From Chlamydia trachomatis (lineage in GTDB: Bacteria > Chlamydiota > Chlamydiia > Chlamydiales > 2-12-FULL-49-11): a stretch of DNA of 54,188 nucleotides. The stretch covers positions 1 through 54,188 of the forward strand of contig CAMBZN010000010.1 of the NCBI GenBank assembly GCA_945872565.1, given 5' to 3'. The notes under the pieces were generated by a model. That model saw only the letters and a list, made by a program, of their open reading frames with translations. It had not been told where the DNA came from and did not search any database. Shown here in pieces: positions 43,346 through 51,517 of this stretch; position 1 is the first letter of the stretch; every line of letters starts with the position of its first letter. The position numbers were made by a program, and so were the translations under genes.

Positions 43346-44905
43346 ATGTATGTACTTGGTTTATATTCAGATGGAGACTATTTTAAAGTTTCGCTAATCT
43401 CAAAAAAGCGTGGCAAGACACGCATTGAGTTCATTAAAGAGTACAAAAAAGATATAACAAATTTGAATGCTCTTAAAAATATCTTAGATAAAAAGCTTTC
43501 ATTTTTTGATCGAGCAATAGAGGTGGTTACCGCATTACCTACAGAAGAAATTTTTATCAAACGTATTAGTTTCCCCATCAAAGGAAGAGGGAAAGTGCTT
43601 AAGGCTTTGAAGTTTAGGTTATCATCAGATCCAATCTATTCTGAAGAAGATCGATGTTTTGTCCCTATGCTTAAAACTGAAAGTGGCCAAACGGAAGTGA
43701 CATTATATGGTTATACAAAGCAGGCAATGCAAGAGCATCTTGATGACATAAAAACTCTTGGGATAGATTCAGATTGGGTGAGTACAGTTTCTTCAGGAAT
43801 TGAGCGGTTTGTCAAATTTTTTGCGGGGACAACAGCCCCATTTTTTTTATTCCATCTTGGCTGGGAAACTTCCGCCTTTTACTTTTTTTTAGACGGACAG
43901 ATCAAAAGGGAGGTATCTTTTAAGATAGGACTTAAAGATATAGTCGATGCAGTTCAAAAAGAAAATATATTCACTGAAAATGTAGATATGCAAAAGATGC
44001 AAGAGGCCTTTATACGATCGATACAAAATGAAGCCCCAAGTGAATCCGCTGCAATATTTTTTGAAATAGAGAAGGAAGTTTCTAAAGCGTGGACGTTTAT
44101 TCTAGCTGAAGAGATCCTTGCGGAGGAGGTTTCTAAGGTGCTATTTACAGGATATTCTGATTTAAGCAGAGCGTTAAAGCCATTTCTCCCGCCGATTGAT
44201 TTTGAAGAAATTACTATTACGCCCCACTTAGAATATACATCCACACAGATTGCCGCCTATGCCATCGAAATTGGACTTGCCTTGGACCATATTATTTCTG
44301 ATAAGAATACATTGCAGTTAGGAGAGGGCAAGGCAATCCCCTATGCCCAAAGAAAAAAGGTAAAAAAATCCTTATATCAGTACGTAAGTTTATTATTACT
44401 TACTGGAAGTGTGTTATTTTTTTCTATTAATCTAAAGCTTGGTAAAAAAACGGCAGAATTGGAAAAAAGAGTTAAATCCTCGGTTGCGAAAATTGAAGCT
44501 TATGCCGGCCTCCCTGCAAAGCAAATTGTCTACAGCGTAAAAGACCTTAGAAAATCTCGAAAGTCTCTTGAGCAAGCGCTAAACGAGAAAAAACAGCAGA
44601 GTAAAATGGAGGAAGGGCCGAAGGTTATACCCTCGATTTTCGATTGGGTTGAAAACATTAGTGCAAAAGGATCCCGCCTAAAGCAGATGGAATATACAAT
44701 TGTTGAGCGTCCTTCGGAAGATTCTCCGCTGAAGGACTTTATCGTCGAGGTAGAGCTGCTATTTACACCCCCAAAGGATGAAAAAGATAGGCAAGCATGT
44801 TTAGAATTGTTACAAACACCAGTTCAAGGGAGCTTGTTTGATCAAGAGCCAGAGATTAAAGAGACATCAGAGAGCATTATTTGTAAATTGAGGTTAAAAT
44901 CATGA
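43346..44905 (+). CDS. PilM/GspL-like actin-fold membrane protein
   Basis: This 519-residue protein starts with MYVLGLYSDGDYFKVSLI and has an N-terminal region of about 340 residues with the layout of PilM/GspL cytoplasmic domains (ALPTEEIFIKRISFP near 63-77; KVLFTGYSD near 264-272). A single membrane span follows at about 343-363, then a coiled coil and a PilN-like C-terminal domain. No pilus or secretion ATPase genes accompany it here. Chlamydiae retain this gene (CT646-like, from memory) next to the same partners, suggesting an assembly platform for an envelope complex. It is the first gene of an overlapping operon. Confidence 0.55.
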   Translation: MYVLGLYSDGDYFKVSLISKKRGKTRIEFIKEYKKDITNLNALKNILDKKLSFFDRAIEVVTALPTEEIFIKRISFPIKGRGKVLKALKFRLSSDPIYSEEDRCFVPMLKTESGQTEVTLYGYTKQAMQEHLDDIKTLGIDSDWVSTVSSGIERFVKFFAGTTAPFFLFHLGWETSAFYFFLDGQIKREVSFKIGLKDIVDAVQKENIFTENVDMQKMQEAFIRSIQNEAPSESAAIFFEIEKEVSKAWTFILAEEILAEEVSKVLFTGYSDLSRALKPFLPPIDFEEITITPHLEYTSTQIAAYAIEIGLALDHIISDKNTLQLGEGKAIPYAQRKKVKKSLYQYVSLLLLTGSVLFFSINLKLGKKTAELEKRVKSSVAKIEAYAGLPAKQIVYSVKDLRKSRKSLEQALNEKKQQSKMEEGPKVIPSIFDWVENISAKGSRLKQMEYTIVERPSEDSPLKDFIVEVELLFTPPKDEKDRQACLELLQTPVQGSLFDQEPEIKETSESIICKLRLKS

Positions 44906-45501
44906 AAAACATTAAACAATTTTTCTCAAGACCTGACTTAATGCTACACAAAGGGTTCTTTGCATTGATTTTATCATTGCCCCTTTTGTATGTTATCGCA
45001 ATTTTCTCTTTTGTATCAAAAAGTAACAGCCTCTTAAAAGAGCTTGAAACAGAAACGATATTTTTTGAAAAACTTGCACAAAATTTTTGTACAACAAAAA
45101 ATCTTTCACAAGGACAAGCCGACCAAGACTATATAAAAACCGTTCTAGAAAAAAGCTCCCTTCTTTGTGAGGACAAACAAAGGCTAGAAAGTCTTTGTGC
45201 CTCCGTAGAAGAAAATGATCTCTACACGGGGATAAAGCAACGACTGTCTTTTTTACAAAGCGGGGAGAATAAGCTCCATTTTTTATGTGAAGATAGGGGC
45301 ATAGAATATGTTTGGAAAACAGCAAAGCCTATTCAAATGAGTGATTTAGATATTAAAAACATTGTGGAAAAGGTAGAGGGCGATAGTTTGATCCATCCAA
45401 ATCGCCCTAATATTTTCTTTTCTTCGATTAAAATAAAACAGCTTGAACCAAGATCTACAGATGTATTTACTGTAGAGATGCAAATATTACAAAAGAGGTG
45501 A
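44902..45501 (+). CDS. Single-span membrane protein of the PilM-like operon
   Basis: This 199-residue protein has a membrane span at about residues 18-38 after a short positive cytoplasmic tail, then a periplasmic region of about 160 residues with a coiled-coil start. The topology is like PilO/GspM. Sequence similarity to those families is not evident by eye. It overlaps the PilM-like gene by 4 bp (ATGA), so the two are translationally coupled and probably form a complex. The Chlamydia counterpart (CT647, from memory) has no assigned function. Confidence 0.6.
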   Translation: MKNIKQFFSRPDLMLHKGFFALILSLPLLYVIAIFSFVSKSNSLLKELETETIFFEKLAQNFCTTKNLSQGQADQDYIKTVLEKSSLLCEDKQRLESLCASVEENDLYTGIKQRLSFLQSGENKLHFLCEDRGIEYVWKTAKPIQMSDLDIKNIVEKVEGDSLIHPNRPNIFFSSIKIKQLEPRSTDVFTVEMQILQKR

Positions 45502-45503
45502 TC

Positions 45504-46763
45504 TTGAGAATATATAAAAAACCCATATTTTTACTAATTTTTCCGTTTCTTTTATTGGGATGCAAATCTTCTTCTTCAGTAAATCTTGTACATTTACAAA
45601 TTGTGGACAGAAACGGGTACACACAAACAATTAGTGATAAAGAGTCTATAAAAAAATACGAGATTGCTGATTTAAAAGCCCCTTCGCATCATGAAAAAGT
45701 AGTAAGAGTTTTTGATAAAGAACAAAAAGGTGTGATCACTCTTTATCATGATAACGGACAGCTTTGGCAGTATTTGGAAACAAAGACAGGAAGAGCTGCT
45801 GGGGTATATGAGGAGTATTATCCAACTGGACAAATTCATATTCGCAGTATTGTTAGTGAAGGAGTTGCAGATCTAACCGATGCTGCAAAAACATCTTGGA
45901 TATTTGATGGGGTTTCTACTGTATATGATGAAAATGGGCAGGTGCTTGCTTTAATTCCTTATGTCAAAGGGATGCAGCAGGGGGTTGCAACCTATTTTTA
46001 CCCGGATGGAAAAGTAAAAACAAAAATTCCTTATTTAAACGATAGAATTGAAGGGCAACTTCGGGGGTATGATCAAGAGGAAAAGCTTGTTCGCTTAACA
46101 AATTATGTAGATGGAAAGCAGGAGGGGGAGTCTTTTTTTAATGGATCTTCAGAAGAGGGGGGCTATGAGGAGGTTTATCGAAAAGGGCGTATAGTCCACG
46201 GAAAGTATTTTGATCTAGATGGGACAATTTTCTCTGAAGTCCAAAGTAGCCATGGAATTAAACCTATTTTTAAAGATGGGTATCTTATCAGAACGGAAGA
46301 GATTAAAAAAGGGATACAGGAAGGATTTGTAACGTTGTTTCAAAAAGATAGAACAATTGAATCAAAATACTCGATTTTAAACGGTGAAAAAAATGGGGAA
46401 GAAATCGTTTATTATCCAGAACAGGTAGCGGGCGAGCAGGTAAAAAAATTCTTAATCACTTGGAGAGATGGATTGATTCATGGAAGGGTTTGCACATGGT
46501 ATCCAAACGGGGTTCTTGAGAGTGAAAAAGAGATGGTAGATCATAAAAAAGAGGGAACATATCTTTGTTGGTACAGCGATAGTTCTTTGATGATGGTTGA
46601 AGAATACAGGCAAGATAAACTGGTAAATGGAAAATACTTACGAATGGGTGATACAGTTCCGATTTCCCGAGTGATTGACGGAATGGGAGATGCACACATT
46701 TACGATAAAGATGGTGTTTTAATTAGAAAAATACCCTATTACAAAGGGAATCCAGTTGAGTAA
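45504..46763 (+). CDS. MORN-repeat lipoprotein
   Basis: This 419-residue protein has a lipoprotein signal peptide with lipobox LLLGC (Cys about residue 20), then repeated MORN/YwqK-type units of about 22-24 residues. Examples are GVITLYHDNGQL, GVYEEYYPTGQI, GVATYFYPDGKV, GRVCTWYPNGVL and GTYLCWYSDSSL. I place the start at TTG 45504, because the perfect site AGAGGTGATC lies directly upstream; a GTG at 45498 has no ribosome-binding site. A Cys-anchored envelope protein with MORN repeats probably works with the two preceding membrane proteins. It matches CT648 of Chlamydia in position, from memory. Confidence 0.75.
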   Translation: MRIYKKPIFLLIFPFLLLGCKSSSSVNLVHLQIVDRNGYTQTISDKESIKKYEIADLKAPSHHEKVVRVFDKEQKGVITLYHDNGQLWQYLETKTGRAAGVYEEYYPTGQIHIRSIVSEGVADLTDAAKTSWIFDGVSTVYDENGQVLALIPYVKGMQQGVATYFYPDGKVKTKIPYLNDRIEGQLRGYDQEEKLVRLTNYVDGKQEGESFFNGSSEEGGYEEVYRKGRIVHGKYFDLDGTIFSEVQSSHGIKPIFKDGYLIRTEEIKKGIQEGFVTLFQKDRTIESKYSILNGEKNGEEIVYYPEQVAGEQVKKFLITWRDGLIHGRVCTWYPNGVLESEKEMVDHKKEGTYLCWYSDSSLMMVEEYRQDKLVNGKYLRMGDTVPISRVIDGMGDAHIYDKDGVLIRKIPYYKGNPVE

Positions 46764-46766
46764 AAG

Positions 46767-47288
46767 GTGAAAGATACACTTAGAAGAGAATATTTATTAG
46801 TAAGAAAGGGCATTTCTTCCGAGCGAAAAAGAGAGGCAAACTCTAAAGTGTTTGAATTGCTTGTTGAAATGACAAAAGATGCCAGGCAAATTCTTTCGTA
46901 CGTTCCACTAAAAGATGAAGTTTGTGTGATGGCTTTTAACACGTATCTTGCAAAACAAAATCGTTTATCACTTCCCCGAATAGAGGGTGGAAGCATTGTT
47001 CCATATGGGGTTACAAGCGTGGAAAACCAGTTGATAACTTTTTCTCACCGCTTTTTAGAGCCAACTTTAGATTGTAAAAAAAGTGATGAAATTGACCTTG
47101 TAGTAGTTCCCGGAGTTGTCTTTGATAATAATGGAGGAAGGATTGGATTCGGAAAAGGGTTTTATGATAGATTTCTTTTTACAACTAAAATAAGCTCTAT
47201 AGGGGTTGCTTTTCAAGAACAGATGTTTGAAGGGACCCTTCCCCTAGAAGCTCATGATGCCCGTGTGGAGAAACTATGTATTATTTAA
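46767..47288 (+). CDS. ygfA: 5-formyltetrahydrofolate cyclo-ligase
   Basis: This 173-residue ATP-dependent enzyme converts 5-formyl-THF to 5,10-methenyl-THF. It has LRREYLLVRKGISS at the N-terminus, ILSYVPLKDEV, LVVVPGVVFDNNGGRIGFGKGFYDRFL (nucleotide/folate loop) and a C-terminal VAFQEQ. It starts with GTG only 3 bp after the MORN lipoprotein stop, so it is in the same operon. The same gene order holds in Chlamydia (CT649, from memory). Length is slightly under the usual 180-200. Confidence 0.92.
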   Translation: MKDTLRREYLLVRKGISSERKREANSKVFELLVEMTKDARQILSYVPLKDEVCVMAFNTYLAKQNRLSLPRIEGGSIVPYGVTSVENQLITFSHRFLEPTLDCKKSDEIDLVVVPGVVFDNNGGRIGFGKGFYDRFLFTTKISSIGVAFQEQMFEGTLPLEAHDARVEKLCII

Positions 47289-47818
47289 TCTTATTGCTTT
47301 TACCCATCTCTTTATTCTCGCGAGAGATTATGGTCGCCTATTTTGACAAAGAGATGTACACAGAAAATAAACTCAACCTACAAGAATACCCAAAACATGT
47401 GGAAATTTCAGAGATTGAGCAAGGGCTTATTATCACACTTGCCTATGCCTTGAACCCTGATCCAAGTATTCTTTCCATTAATGCAGGCTCTTCTTTAGGC
47501 AGGTTTAATGCTCTCGGGGATCAAACCTATGCCTATTCAACATACCTTTCAGCAAGGGTTACCCCCCTGACTATTTTAGCTTGCTCTCCTTATGTTGAAC
47601 TAAGTCTTGCCGGCCCCACCTATCTTTCAAAAAATACCCTTGGCCCTATCGACTTTGGATCATCTGTTGTATATCAAAATTTCCTCGCCTTTGGGCTAAA
47701 AGTTGCAGCAATTCACATAGAAGCAAAATTATTAAACTTTAGTACTTCCTTACCTGAGGCCTTTAGTAAAAAAAGTGTGACATTTCCATTAATCATTTCT
47801 GCAGGAACCTCTTTTTAA
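47276..47818 (+). CDS. Small exported, probable outer-membrane beta-barrel protein
   Basis: This 180-residue protein has a signal peptide (MYYLILLLLPISLFS) and alternating strands: LIITLAYAL, SILSINAGSSLGRF, TYLSARVTPLTILACSPYVELSLAGPT, FLAFGLKVAAIHIEAKLLNFS. It ends with Phe (AGTSF), which suits an 8-stranded barrel. The size and strand pattern recall PagL-like lipid A deacylases, but the expected catalytic His-Ser pair is not clear, so I do not assign that function. It overlaps ygfA by 13 bp as the last gene of the operon. Confidence 0.6.
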   Translation: MYYLILLLLPISLFSREIMVAYFDKEMYTENKLNLQEYPKHVEISEIEQGLIITLAYALNPDPSILSINAGSSLGRFNALGDQTYAYSTYLSARVTPLTILACSPYVELSLAGPTYLSKNTLGPIDFGSSVVYQNFLAFGLKVAAIHIEAKLLNFSTSLPEAFSKKSVTFPLIISAGTSF

Positions 47819-47876
47819 AGGGATAAATTGCAGTAGGTAAAGTCATTGGAATCTTAAGATCTAATCTCTTGTGTTT

Positions 47877-48740
47877 TTATTGAGATGAGCGGGATTTAAA
47901 CGGTAAGGGAGTTTTTTTCGAGGGAGTGTGCGGCTTTTCACCATCATTAGACCACGTAGAGGTAGGGTCAGCTGTGGGGTCTGTGTTTTGCGAAGAAGGG
48001 CTAGAACTTTGTGAAGAATTATTAACAAAGCCATTACCATCATCATTGGTCCAAACATCCCCTTGCTCAGTTTCAAATGTCTCTGGACTCTGATTGCTTG
48101 GAGTTACGGCCCTTTGAGGGCGCTGTCTTCGCCCTTGTGCATTTAAGCAAGATCCATCACCTCTTGAACAGCTAGACCCACCAGAGCCTGCATCGTTTCC
48201 CCAAGATTGCCCCCCGTCATTAGACCAGTTTCCAGAGCCTGCATTGATGGAATTATTAGAGGTTTTCCGTTTGACTATCTTTGGATGTTTTTTCATCACA
48301 CAAGATTTTGTCCCTTCAGGACAGCCTAATGCAGTTACAGTTGCCCCTCTTGGAACACCGGTCCAAATTCCAAATTGACTGATGTACTCTGAAGGTTTTT
48401 CCTTTTTTTGATTGGGATCTTCATTATCTTCTTTATCTTCCTTTTTCGGTGTTGAATAATCATAAGGCCGTCCAGATTCACATAAAAATATAATGGTAAA
48501 GGGGGTATATGTTTGATCGGTATTGGGCTCAAAAGACCCTTGAGATACATCGTATATATACATTTGCCCTGCAACTAAATGAATAAGATCTAACAATCTT
48601 CCTGTACGATCTAACACCTGCGCATTAAGAGTAAAAGCAGAGTCGTTGATGATTGATATGGAGGTGGAAAAAAGGGGTGTAAATACACCCCCCAGGAGGA
48701 AAAGGAATGAACTTTTCACTATTCTGAAATATATGCCCAT
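47877..48740 (-). CDS. Secreted protein with disordered tail and WxNDxG repeats
   Basis: This 287-residue protein has a signal peptide (cleavage near residue 26) and a compact N-terminal domain of about 130 residues with SISIINDSAFTL at its start. A low-complexity Ser/Asn/Gly/Pro-rich tail follows, in which W-S/T/G-N-D recurs four times (about residues 172, 180, 231 and 263). Paired Cys residues lie around 140-148 and 190-198. No family is recognised. It overlaps the upstream OppA gene by 22 bp, so it is in its operon. A periplasmic or surface-exposed role is likely. Confidence 0.6.
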   Translation of the reverse strand: MGIYFRIVKSSFLFLLGGVFTPLFSTSISIINDSAFTLNAQVLDRTGRLLDLIHLVAGQMYIYDVSQGSFEPNTDQTYTPFTIIFLCESGRPYDYSTPKKEDKEDNEDPNQKKEKPSEYISQFGIWTGVPRGATVTALGCPEGTKSCVMKKHPKIVKRKTSNNSINAGSGNWSNDGGQSWGNDAGSGGSSCSRGDGSCLNAQGRRQRPQRAVTPSNQSPETFETEQGDVWTNDDGNGFVNNSSQSSSPSSQNTDPTADPTSTWSNDGEKPHTPSKKTPLPFKSRSSQ

Positions 48741-50323
48741 TTAAAATCTAAAGTTCCTGTTTTTGTTAAGAGAACATCTTTGAGGTTTTCTCTTTGCATA
48801 TGCACCAAAGATTTGTTGTATAACGGAATAATAGGCATTTGATCGATTAGTATTTGCTCAGATTTCTTTAATGCAACTAACCGGTCCTCTGCAGTAGCAC
48901 AATGATAGGAGGCGTCTATTGCTTTAATGTAATCAAGACTTTCCCAATTGGTATTGTTAGTTCCAACATGCTTTGTTTTAAAAACTTCTAGAAAATTAGT
49001 CGGGTCATCAAAGTCTGCAATCCAGCTACCAAAAGCAAGGTCGTAATCTCCTTTGCTCATTCGATCTAAATATACTTTAGACTCTAGCGGCTCAAGTTTA
49101 ATCTTTAGACCTAGGGATTTTCTTAATTGATCTTGTATCACCGCCGGAACCTCATCATCAGGGGTTCCTGAATAGATAAGTGTTAGACAAGGGAGCTTCT
49201 CTTTGGTCGTGTTTAGGGTCTTACAAGATTTAGCGAGAAATTCAAGGGCAAGAATTGTATCTCCATCATTGAAATAGGGAGTTTCTTGTAATCCCATCGA
49301 ACTTGGGACAAGTCCGGTTGCAACAACCGCTGCTTTGTTTAATACATATTCTACAATTTCTTTCCGGTTAATGGCAACAGCAATACTTTTTCGCAGATTT
49401 ACATCCTGCAGTGGATAGGAACTTACGTTAGCCCTTAAAAAATTAGTAAAAAGAATAGGAGTTTTGATAAGATCTTTAAAATTTTCAGAGTGTTCAACTA
49501 TTTCATCGGAAACCTTGGAAAAAGGAGATCCTACCCATGCTAACTCGTTGTTTTGATACATATGCAATCCAGTAATTGCATCAACCATTACCATTGTGAT
49601 CTTTTGTAATTTAACATTTTTTATATCGTGATAACGGGGGTTTTTTTCAGCTACTAGCTGCGACTTACTGTCCCAAGCAACTAATTTAAATGGACCGTTA
49701 CACACATAATGATCGATATTTGTATTCCAATCTAGGTGCTCTTTTGCCACAGATTCATTTACAGCGAAAAAAATGGGCAAAGCAAGTAATTCTTTAAAAA
49801 ATGGAACATGTTCTTCAAGTTCTATTACCAGGGAGTAATCACCCTCTGCACGAACACCTAAAAGACTGCAAGGTAATAACCCTTCTTTAATGGCCTTTGC
49901 GTTGCGCAGGCAAAATAAAAATGAAGCAAATGGAGAGGGAAAATGTTTATCCAAAGCAGATCGCCAAGCATAGATGAAATCGTGAGCTGTTAGAGCATCA
50001 CCATTGGACCAAAGGGTCTCTTTGAGTTCAATCTTGTAGGTTTTTTTATCATCAGATAGAGTACACTTTTGGGCAACCCCTTCGATTAACTTACCGTTTT
50101 TGTCCAATCTAAACAGACCTTCATTAAAAGTTCTGATCATATTAAAATCATTGATCACACGAGCTTTTCGAGAATCTAGGGTGCAGGGGTCTTTGGCTAT
50201 ATTAATGGAGATTTCTTGCGGCACTTTACTTGTTGAAGCCGATGAGGAACTATTACTACAGCTGAATAACAAACCAAAGCAAAAAAATGCAATGCTTTTT
50301 AAGGTCCTTTTTTGTAAGTTCAT
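48719..50323 (-). CDS. oppA: Oligopeptide ABC transporter substrate-binding lipoprotein
   Basis: This 534-residue protein has a lipoprotein signal (GLLFSC lipobox, Cys about 22) followed by a Ser-rich linker and a family 5 solute-binding domain. That domain shows EISINIAKDPCTLDSRKA, NEGLFRLDKNGKL, KTYKIELKETLWSNGDALTAHDFIYAWR and VCNGPFKLVAWDSKSQL. It binds peptides at the outer face of the inner membrane. No permease or ATPase genes are next to it, as is common for chlamydial OppA copies. With the divergent NlpC/P60 gene 71 bp away, uptake of wall-derived peptides is plausible. Confidence 0.9.
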   Translation of the reverse strand: MNLQKRTLKSIAFFCFGLLFSCSNSSSSASTSKVPQEISINIAKDPCTLDSRKARVINDFNMIRTFNEGLFRLDKNGKLIEGVAQKCTLSDDKKTYKIELKETLWSNGDALTAHDFIYAWRSALDKHFPSPFASFLFCLRNAKAIKEGLLPCSLLGVRAEGDYSLVIELEEHVPFFKELLALPIFFAVNESVAKEHLDWNTNIDHYVCNGPFKLVAWDSKSQLVAEKNPRYHDIKNVKLQKITMVMVDAITGLHMYQNNELAWVGSPFSKVSDEIVEHSENFKDLIKTPILFTNFLRANVSSYPLQDVNLRKSIAVAINRKEIVEYVLNKAAVVATGLVPSSMGLQETPYFNDGDTILALEFLAKSCKTLNTTKEKLPCLTLIYSGTPDDEVPAVIQDQLRKSLGLKIKLEPLESKVYLDRMSKGDYDLAFGSWIADFDDPTNFLEVFKTKHVGTNNTNWESLDYIKAIDASYHCATAEDRLVALKKSEQILIDQMPIIPLYNKSLVHMQRENLKDVLLTKTGTLDFKWAYISE

Positions 50324-50394
50324 AGGTAAGCTCCATCAGTTGAAAAATATAGTTCATTATATCCACAATTTGTTTTTTATCAAGGATTAACTTC

Positions 50395-51072
50395 ATGCTT
50401 AGAACAAAAAATTTTACCCCACTTTTTAACAGACCTAACTTCGAAGAGCTCTTAAGCAATGGAGGGGGAGTTGATTCTACAAATCACTTAAGAATTCTAG
50501 AGACCTTTTTGTTTCCCAAAAGAAAGGTAGTATCAATTGAAACAACAGGATCAATTGTACTGGTACAAACAGCCGACTACCCCTGGGATAAGCCCCTATA
50601 TACAAAAACGACATTTCTTGAAGAGGGAGAACAAGCGTCATTACCTCCCTTACCTTCCATTTCAGAAATTATCAATAGACTAAAAAATATTCCTAAGATT
50701 CCCTACTTGCTCGGGGGGACTATTTTAGAACCTACGTTTATGAGTTTACCCCTTGCAGGAAATGAATTTATAGATAGGCATAAACGTTTGTTTGGGATCG
50801 ATTGTTCTGGTCTTATATACCTTGTAACCGGAGGAAATGTTCCAAGAAACACTTCAGATCTTATGAAAATCGGAAAAAAAGTAGAAACACTTGCTCCTTT
50901 AGATCTGATATTATTTACAGGGCATGTGCTTGTCTATTTAGGAAATGGAGAAGTGGTAGAATCTCGTCAGGTAGACGGAGTTGTGTACTCTAATTGGAGC
51001 GTTCGTAAAAAGCAAATAACGCTGCCGTATCAGTTTATTCGGTTTCATCCTGAAGCCTTTTCTGAAAAATAA
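50395..51072 (+). CDS. NlpC/P60 family cysteine peptidase
   Basis: This 225-residue protein has an N-terminal SH3-like region (about 20-90) and an NlpC/P60 catalytic domain. The nucleophile Cys137 lies in FGIDCSGLIYLV, and His177 in FTGHVLVYLG with the following strand. No signal peptide is visible, so it is probably cytoplasmic, like the YkfC-type enzymes that cleave D-Glu-(mDAP) bonds in recycled muropeptides. Chlamydiae make a thin, transient peptidoglycan, so such a recycling enzyme fits. It is divergent from oppA. The last 38 bp overlap the opposing NYN gene. Confidence 0.88.
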   Translation: MLRTKNFTPLFNRPNFEELLSNGGGVDSTNHLRILETFLFPKRKVVSIETTGSIVLVQTADYPWDKPLYTKTTFLEEGEQASLPPLPSISEIINRLKNIPKIPYLLGGTILEPTFMSLPLAGNEFIDRHKRLFGIDCSGLIYLVTGGNVPRNTSDLMKIGKKVETLAPLDLILFTGHVLVYLGNGEVVESRQVDGVVYSNWSVRKKQITLPYQFIRFHPEAFSEK

Positions 51073-51517
51073 CCTCAAGGCGTGCAATGTGAGTGGATGA
51101 TTCTAAAGAGGGTTTGTTAGAGGAGTCCTTTTTTTGCGCCCTTCTTGTAAGGAGCGAAATAAAAGCATTAGATTGCATAACATCTACCTCTAAATCGCGA
51201 ATAAGGGTTGTCAAGGCTCGATCTGAGGTGACAATTCTAACTCTTTTTTTGTTCTTGACTGCGTATAGTTTTTCTATGATCAGATCATCTGCTTCTAAAT
51301 TTGAAGGGGCATAGGCAACGGTAAGGGGTGGATCCTCACTGGTATGGGGGTAGTTTGTATTGTGATAAATAGGGGTATCAAAAATCATTTCCCCTGTCAG
51401 GTTTTTACTGCGCATAAGATCAGAGATATATCTAACAAATGTTTGTCTGTTTTTTAAGGAGGGGTCCACATCAACAAGAAAGAAAAAAACGTTATAGCCG
51501 TCTATTATGTAGTACAA
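51035..51517 (-). CDS. YacP-like NYN domain ribonuclease
   Basis: This 160-residue PIN/NYN-fold protein has YYIIDGYNVFF (first Asp, about 6), APSNLEADDLIIEKL with Glu/Asp pair near 95-100, and VTSDRALTTLIRDL (Asp near 118). These are the acidic metal ligands of the YacP/Rae1 family, which in Bacillus cleaves mRNA on the ribosome. The length is normal for the family. It overlaps the upstream rdgB by 13 bp and the convergent NlpC gene by 38 bp. Confidence 0.8.
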   Translation of the reverse strand: MYYIIDGYNVFFFLVDVDPSLKNRQTFVRYISDLMRSKNLTGEMIFDTPIYHNTNYPHTSEDPPLTVAYAPSNLEADDLIIEKLYAVKNKKRVRIVTSDRALTTLIRDLEVDVMQSNAFISLLTRRAQKKDSSNKPSLESSTHIARLEVIFQKRLQDETE

